Positions 4,852 through 8,264 of a stretch of 8,264 nucleotides of DNA are shown here, piece by piece (the first letter of the stretch is position 1; every line of letters starts with the position of its first letter). The notes beneath the pieces were generated by a model, which saw only the letters and a program-made list of their open reading frames with translations, did no database searches and was not told where the DNA came from. This DNA is from Fimbriimonadales bacterium (GTDB taxonomy: Bacteria > Armatimonadota > Fimbriimonadia > Fimbriimonadales > Fimbriimonadaceae). Made by a program: the position numbers and the translations under genes. The stretch spans positions 4,883 to 13,146 of the forward strand of contig JAPLCS010000346.1 in NCBI GenBank assembly GCA_026392145.1. Direction: 5' to 3'.

Positions 4852-6607
4852 GTTGACCGATCCATCTCCAGTAGTGAGGTTTGGAAAGCTCCTGAAGTCG
4901 GAGCGTGGCGACATCTGGGTGCTTTGCACCTATACAGTGTCGGTCGTAATTTTTGGACTTCTGATCCCTCTCGCGACTCAATCTCTGGTTAATACGATTG
5001 CGGCTGGTTTATTCCTTCAGCCACTCGTTATCCTCTCCCTTTTGGTTTTTGGTGGACTCGCACTTGCCGGCTTCATGCAAATGCTCCAGATTTCTGTGGT
5101 GGAAACAGTGCAACAGAGAATCTTTGCGACCACCGCACTACGAATTGCCGACGTACTTGCGAGAGCATGTAACAAAAACATGCGCGATGAGTATGCCCCC
5201 GAGTTAGTCAATCGCTTCTTCGACGTTCTCACCGTACAAAAAGCACTCGCAAAACTTCTCGTGGATGGTATGACCGCCGTAGTTCAAACCGTGTTAGGTC
5301 TGGCAATCTTAGGTTTTTACAACCCAAGCCTTCTCCTGCTTGACCTCATGATGGTTGTTGGATTGATAGGAATAACGGTTCTTTTTGGAATCGGTGGGCT
5401 GCGCACTTCAATCGCAACATCCAAAGAGAAGTACCACGTTGCTGACTGGCTAGAAGACATCGCACGATGCAATGTAAGCCTAAAAGTTCATGGGAATAGA
5501 AGCTATCTTGCTCGGCGAGCGGATGACGCCATTACGAAATATTTAGATCAACGTCAGTCCTATTTCAAAATCACACTACGACAATCTGGCGCGTTCTACA
5601 TTTTCCAAGCCTTCACCCAAGCAATCGCACTCGCGGGTGGAGGATGGCAGGTGCTGAGCGGAAACTTGACCCTTGGACAACTGGTGGCGGCACAGATTAT
5701 CATTGGCACCGTTTTGGCAGCCATGGAAAAACTCATCCGCCAAACAGACCAATTCTTCGACCTTCTTACTGGACTGGACAAAGTTGGCAACCTAACCGAC
5801 ATGGAAACTGAAAGATCAGGTGGATCCTCATTACCATTCCCTGAGGCTCCGCAAGGCTTAGAAGTTCAATGCCGGAATATCAAATTTTCCTATGCCAACA
5901 GTCGCCCCGTACTAGACGGAGTGACGATGCAACTCAATGCTGGAGACAGAGTTTCGCTTGTCGGTGAAAGCGGTGCAGGAAAAAGCACGCTGGGCATGCT
6001 ACTTTGCGGCCTCGATGAACCTTCTCACGGAACCGTAGAATTCGATGGCATTGAAGTAAGAACCATGTGCCTCGATTCCATCAGAGAACACGTAAGCATG
6101 ATTGGGTACGAAAATGAACTCTTTGATGGCACCATCGAAGAAAATATTCTCGTCGGTAGAGAAAATCTAACTCTCAAGGATGTTAGATGGGCAATTGACA
6201 TCGCTCAACTAGCAAACGACATATCAGAAATGCCCGAGGGACTACACACCAAAGTTATTTCCGGCGGAAAGAACCTTTCGCGGGGACAAGTACAACGAAT
6301 CCTTATCGCTCGGGCCATTGTCGGTAAACCTCGATTGCTCATCCTCGACGAGGCATTCACCGGCATTGATGAAAAACAAACACTTAAAATCCTCGATGCA
6401 CTGTTTGATGTTGCAAACTCGTGGACGATCATCGATATTTCGCACGACAGCGAAGTGATTGAGAGAACTGAAACAATCTATGTTTTGAGCGACGGAAAGA
6501 TAAAAGAATCAGGACCATTGATGTCATTGGCAAATAACGAATACGGGGAGTTTTCTAATCTCTTCCCCGTGCTCTCAAAGAACCTGAGATTGCGAGGTGC
6601 AAAGTAA
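4844..6607 (+). CDS. ABC exporter half-transporter (fused membrane and ATPase domains)
   Basis: A 587-residue inner-membrane exporter that should act as a dimer, feeding the adaptor and TolC channel. The membrane domain spans about residues 22-305, with hydrophobic segments near 25-45, 60-80, 142-158, 163-183, 250-270 and 276-293. There is no N-terminal C39 peptidase-type domain, so it should not cleave leader peptides itself. The ATPase domain (338-587) has Walker A GESGAGKST (374-382), signature LSRGQ (478-482), Walker B LLILDE (498-503) with catalytic Glu503, and switch His534 in DISHD. Three coupling motifs are unusual: Tyr422 replaces the Q-loop Gln, Arg replaces the second signature Gly, and the D-loop reads TGID. 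The GTG start (4844) has GAGGGGG six bases upstream and overlaps the TolC gene by 8 bases. The family covers peptide, protein, lipid and drug exporters; the substrate here is unknown. Confidence 0.92.
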   Translation: MGKLTDPSPVVRFGKLLKSERGDIWVLCTYTVSVVIFGLLIPLATQSLVNTIAAGLFLQPLVILSLLVFGGLALAGFMQMLQISVVETVQQRIFATTALRIADVLARACNKNMRDEYAPELVNRFFDVLTVQKALAKLLVDGMTAVVQTVLGLAILGFYNPSLLLLDLMMVVGLIGITVLFGIGGLRTSIATSKEKYHVADWLEDIARCNVSLKVHGNRSYLARRADDAITKYLDQRQSYFKITLRQSGAFYIFQAFTQAIALAGGGWQVLSGNLTLGQLVAAQIIIGTVLAAMEKLIRQTDQFFDLLTGLDKVGNLTDMETERSGGSSLPFPEAPQGLEVQCRNIKFSYANSRPVLDGVTMQLNAGDRVSLVGESGAGKSTLGMLLCGLDEPSHGTVEFDGIEVRTMCLDSIREHVSMIGYENELFDGTIEENILVGRENLTLKDVRWAIDIAQLANDISEMPEGLHTKVISGGKNLSRGQVQRILIARAIVGKPRLLILDEAFTGIDEKQTLKILDALFDVANSWTIIDISHDSEVIERTETIYVLSDGKIKESGPLMSLANNEYGEFSNLFPVLSKNLRLRGAK

Positions 6608-8264
6608 TGGCAAACGATTCCAGCCAAATCTCTACTAATCAGACCTATCAATCGAAAGCTCTAGAACGATTAGCTCAGCGTCGAGTAGGTTCGCGGATTG
6701 CTAAGGTCGTATTTGGGATGCTCGTGCTCACCACACTGGTACTCATTTTCGTTCCCTGGCAACAAACCATCGTTGGCAGCGGCGAAGTGACCGTTTTTGA
6801 TCCCAATTCGCGCCCTCAAACCATTGAGGCTCAAATCCCTGGTCGCATAACCAAATGGCTTGTACAAGAAGGGCAAACCGTGGAACAAGGACAGCTCCTC
6901 GCGGAAATTGAGGACATTGATTCCAAATTTTTAGACCCGAAAATAATTGAAAGGTTTGATAACCAAGCCAAGCAATTAAGTAACAGCCAAGGGGCGGAGC
7001 TTTCACGATCTGAGCGAATTTCACAACAGATTAACGAGATTCGAGGCTCGCGAGACCAACAACTTAAGAACGCACGGCAACGAGTGCAACAAGCCAAGAA
7101 TAGGGTGAACGCCGCCACAGCATCCCTGAATCAGGCAAAGAAGAACCTAGAAGCTTTCATTAGAGTAGCCAAAGCAAGCGCTGAACAACGCAAGCTTCAA
7201 GCCCAGGACATTGTGAGACAAAATGAACAGGCTTTACTCGCAGCGAGGCAACAACTAGAAATTGAGCGAATCAACTTTGACCGAGTCAAATACCTCTTCA
7301 AAGAAGGTCTAGAATCCAAGAGAAACTACGAGTTGGCAGAGAACAGCAAAGTTTCTGCCGAAACCCGAGTAGCGGGTCTCCAAGATGCCATCAATGCCGC
7401 CAAACGGGTTGTTGAGCTAGGAACTCTCGGCGAGAGTCAAGCTGAAATCGACATTGCTCGACAACGAGACGTGGTTAACCAAGCACTTGAGACCCTCCTT
7501 GCTTCCGACCGCGATGTCTCAATTGCGGAAAACGACATCAGTCGAATTGATAACGAAACCAACGGACTCATCGCAAGCCTTGAGGCACAACAACAAAGCG
7601 CACAAAGCACCGTAGCCAAAGCGAGCTCAGACATTGAGAAAATTAATGTTGAACTCGCGAATGTTACGGCCCGAAGAAATCAGACCAGGATAGTCTCTCC
7701 GGTTTCAGGAAAAGTAGTTCGGGTAACTAAGTTCGGCACAGGCTCAACAGTCAAAGCAGGAGACATCCTGCTGACGATTTCACCCGAAACAACCGACCGT
7801 GCGGTCGAAATCATGGTAAGCGATAACGACGTTTCTTTCGTCCAACTTGGGCGACCAGTACGACTTCAGTTTGCTGGCTATCCCGCCGTTCAATTCTCAG
7901 GATTTCCGGGCATCTCGGTTGGAACCTTTGGAGGGGTCGTAGCCTTTATCGATCCTATGGATGATGGCTCATCTCGGTTCAGAGTAATCATCAAAGAAGA
8001 AAATCAAACCTTGCCAACAGGTAAGAAAGACAAAGGTTGGCCACGTTCAGCCAACTTACGTCCAGGTGCCGAAGCAGTCGGCTGGATCATGCTTGACACG
8101 GTCCCGCTAGGCTACGAATTGTGGCGACAATTCAACGGTTTCCCACCTCGAGCAACGAATAACAAAGACCCTCGTCTAGGCAAACTGGAAAAGAAATCTT
8201 CGACAGATAATGAAGTGAAGCCAGACAAGGCCAACAAACTTGACTACTTGAGCCCAAGCATCAA
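6607..8264 (+). CDS. HlyD-family periplasmic adaptor (membrane fusion protein), 3' end outside window
   Basis: The open frame runs 552 codons to the window end without a stop, and probably ends soon after. It is a periplasmic adaptor that bridges the ABC exporter and the TolC channel. Residues 31-50 form one inner-membrane anchor. The first half of the lipoyl/barrel-sandwich domain is at about 73-103 (IPGRITKWLVQEGQTVEQGQ), the second at 358-393 (RIVSPVSGKVVRV and GSTVKAGDILLTISP). Between them lies an exceptionally long Gln/Glu/Ala-rich alpha-helical hairpin, roughly 112-356. A beta-barrel region follows (about 397-465), then the family ending VPLGYELWRQFNGFPP (499-514), followed by a lysine-rich charged tail. 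ATG 6607 overlaps the ABC stop codon by one base (TAATG) with GAGGTG seven bases upstream. Only the ABC-TolC-HlyD set is visible; no cargo gene is seen. Confidence 0.92.
   Translation, partial: MANDSSQISTNQTYQSKALERLAQRRVGSRIAKVVFGMLVLTTLVLIFVPWQQTIVGSGEVTVFDPNSRPQTIEAQIPGRITKWLVQEGQTVEQGQLLAEIEDIDSKFLDPKIIERFDNQAKQLSNSQGAELSRSERISQQINEIRGSRDQQLKNARQRVQQAKNRVNAATASLNQAKKNLEAFIRVAKASAEQRKLQAQDIVRQNEQALLAARQQLEIERINFDRVKYLFKEGLESKRNYELAENSKVSAETRVAGLQDAINAAKRVVELGTLGESQAEIDIARQRDVVNQALETLLASDRDVSIAENDISRIDNETNGLIASLEAQQQSAQSTVAKASSDIEKINVELANVTARRNQTRIVSPVSGKVVRVTKFGTGSTVKAGDILLTISPETTDRAVEIMVSDNDVSFVQLGRPVRLQFAGYPAVQFSGFPGISVGTFGGVVAFIDPMDDGSSRFRVIIKEENQTLPTGKKDKGWPRSANLRPGAEAVGWIMLDTVPLGYELWRQFNGFPPRATNNKDPRLGKLEKKSSTDNEVKPDKANKLDYLSPSI

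Noticed and set aside
6670..7118. Several minus-strand frames of 72-95 codons opposite the adaptor gene
   Set aside because: The plus strand is an uninterrupted HlyD-family frame of 552 codons from 6607 to the end; these are antisense shadows.
1..8264. CRISPR arrays, tRNA or rRNA genes, insertion sequences
   Set aside because: No regularly spaced long repeats, no cloverleaf-like segments and no transposase-like frames were seen; nearly all sequence is covered by ordinary genes.

Overview
The window comes from a Gram-negative-type (diderm) bacterium. It encodes an outer-membrane TolC-family channel with a signal peptide, an inner-membrane ABC exporter and a periplasmic adaptor. Base composition looks mid-range, with no tRNA, rRNA, insertion sequence or CRISPR array visible. 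I cannot assign a phylum. The adaptor and exporter look like the type I-like exporters I associate with phyla such as Planctomycetota, Bacteroidota or Armatimonadota, but this is an impression only.

Left part (1-3232) is read entirely on the minus strand. In transcription order it holds a rhomboid-like membrane protein with a charged C-terminal tail (2474-3232), a small single-span membrane protein (2148-2477, overlapping by ATGA), an FMN nitroreductase-family oxidoreductase (1324-2139) and a DNA polymerase III delta-prime-like clamp-loader subunit (389-1306). The gaps between these are -4, 8 and 17 bases, so they are probably one operon. After a 157-base gap that carries its own good sigma70-type promoter and an 8-bp inverted repeat comes the start of an ECF sigma factor (1-231), cut by the window edge.

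The middle (3233-3459) is a divergent control region. It contains four degenerate 14-15-base tandem repeats ending exactly at the start codon of the rhomboid-like gene, a candidate minus-strand promoter, and two inverted repeats nested on almost the same centre (3344-3398).

Right part (3460-8264) is a plus-strand operon: TolC-family outer-membrane protein, ABC transporter with fused membrane and ATPase domains, and HlyD-family adaptor (running off the window end). The genes overlap by 8 and 1 bases. Together they form a complete tripartite export machine; the cargo is not encoded in the visible sequence. The ABC protein has non-standard residues in the Q-loop, signature and D-loop while keeping Walker A, Walker B, the catalytic Glu and the switch His. 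The TolC protein appears to lack part of its second repeat.

I see no clearly new defence or mobile system here. The points most worth a second look are the variant exporter, the nested inverted repeats in the divergent region, the tandem repeat that carries a ribosome binding site, and the rhomboid-like protein without a clear catalytic dyad.
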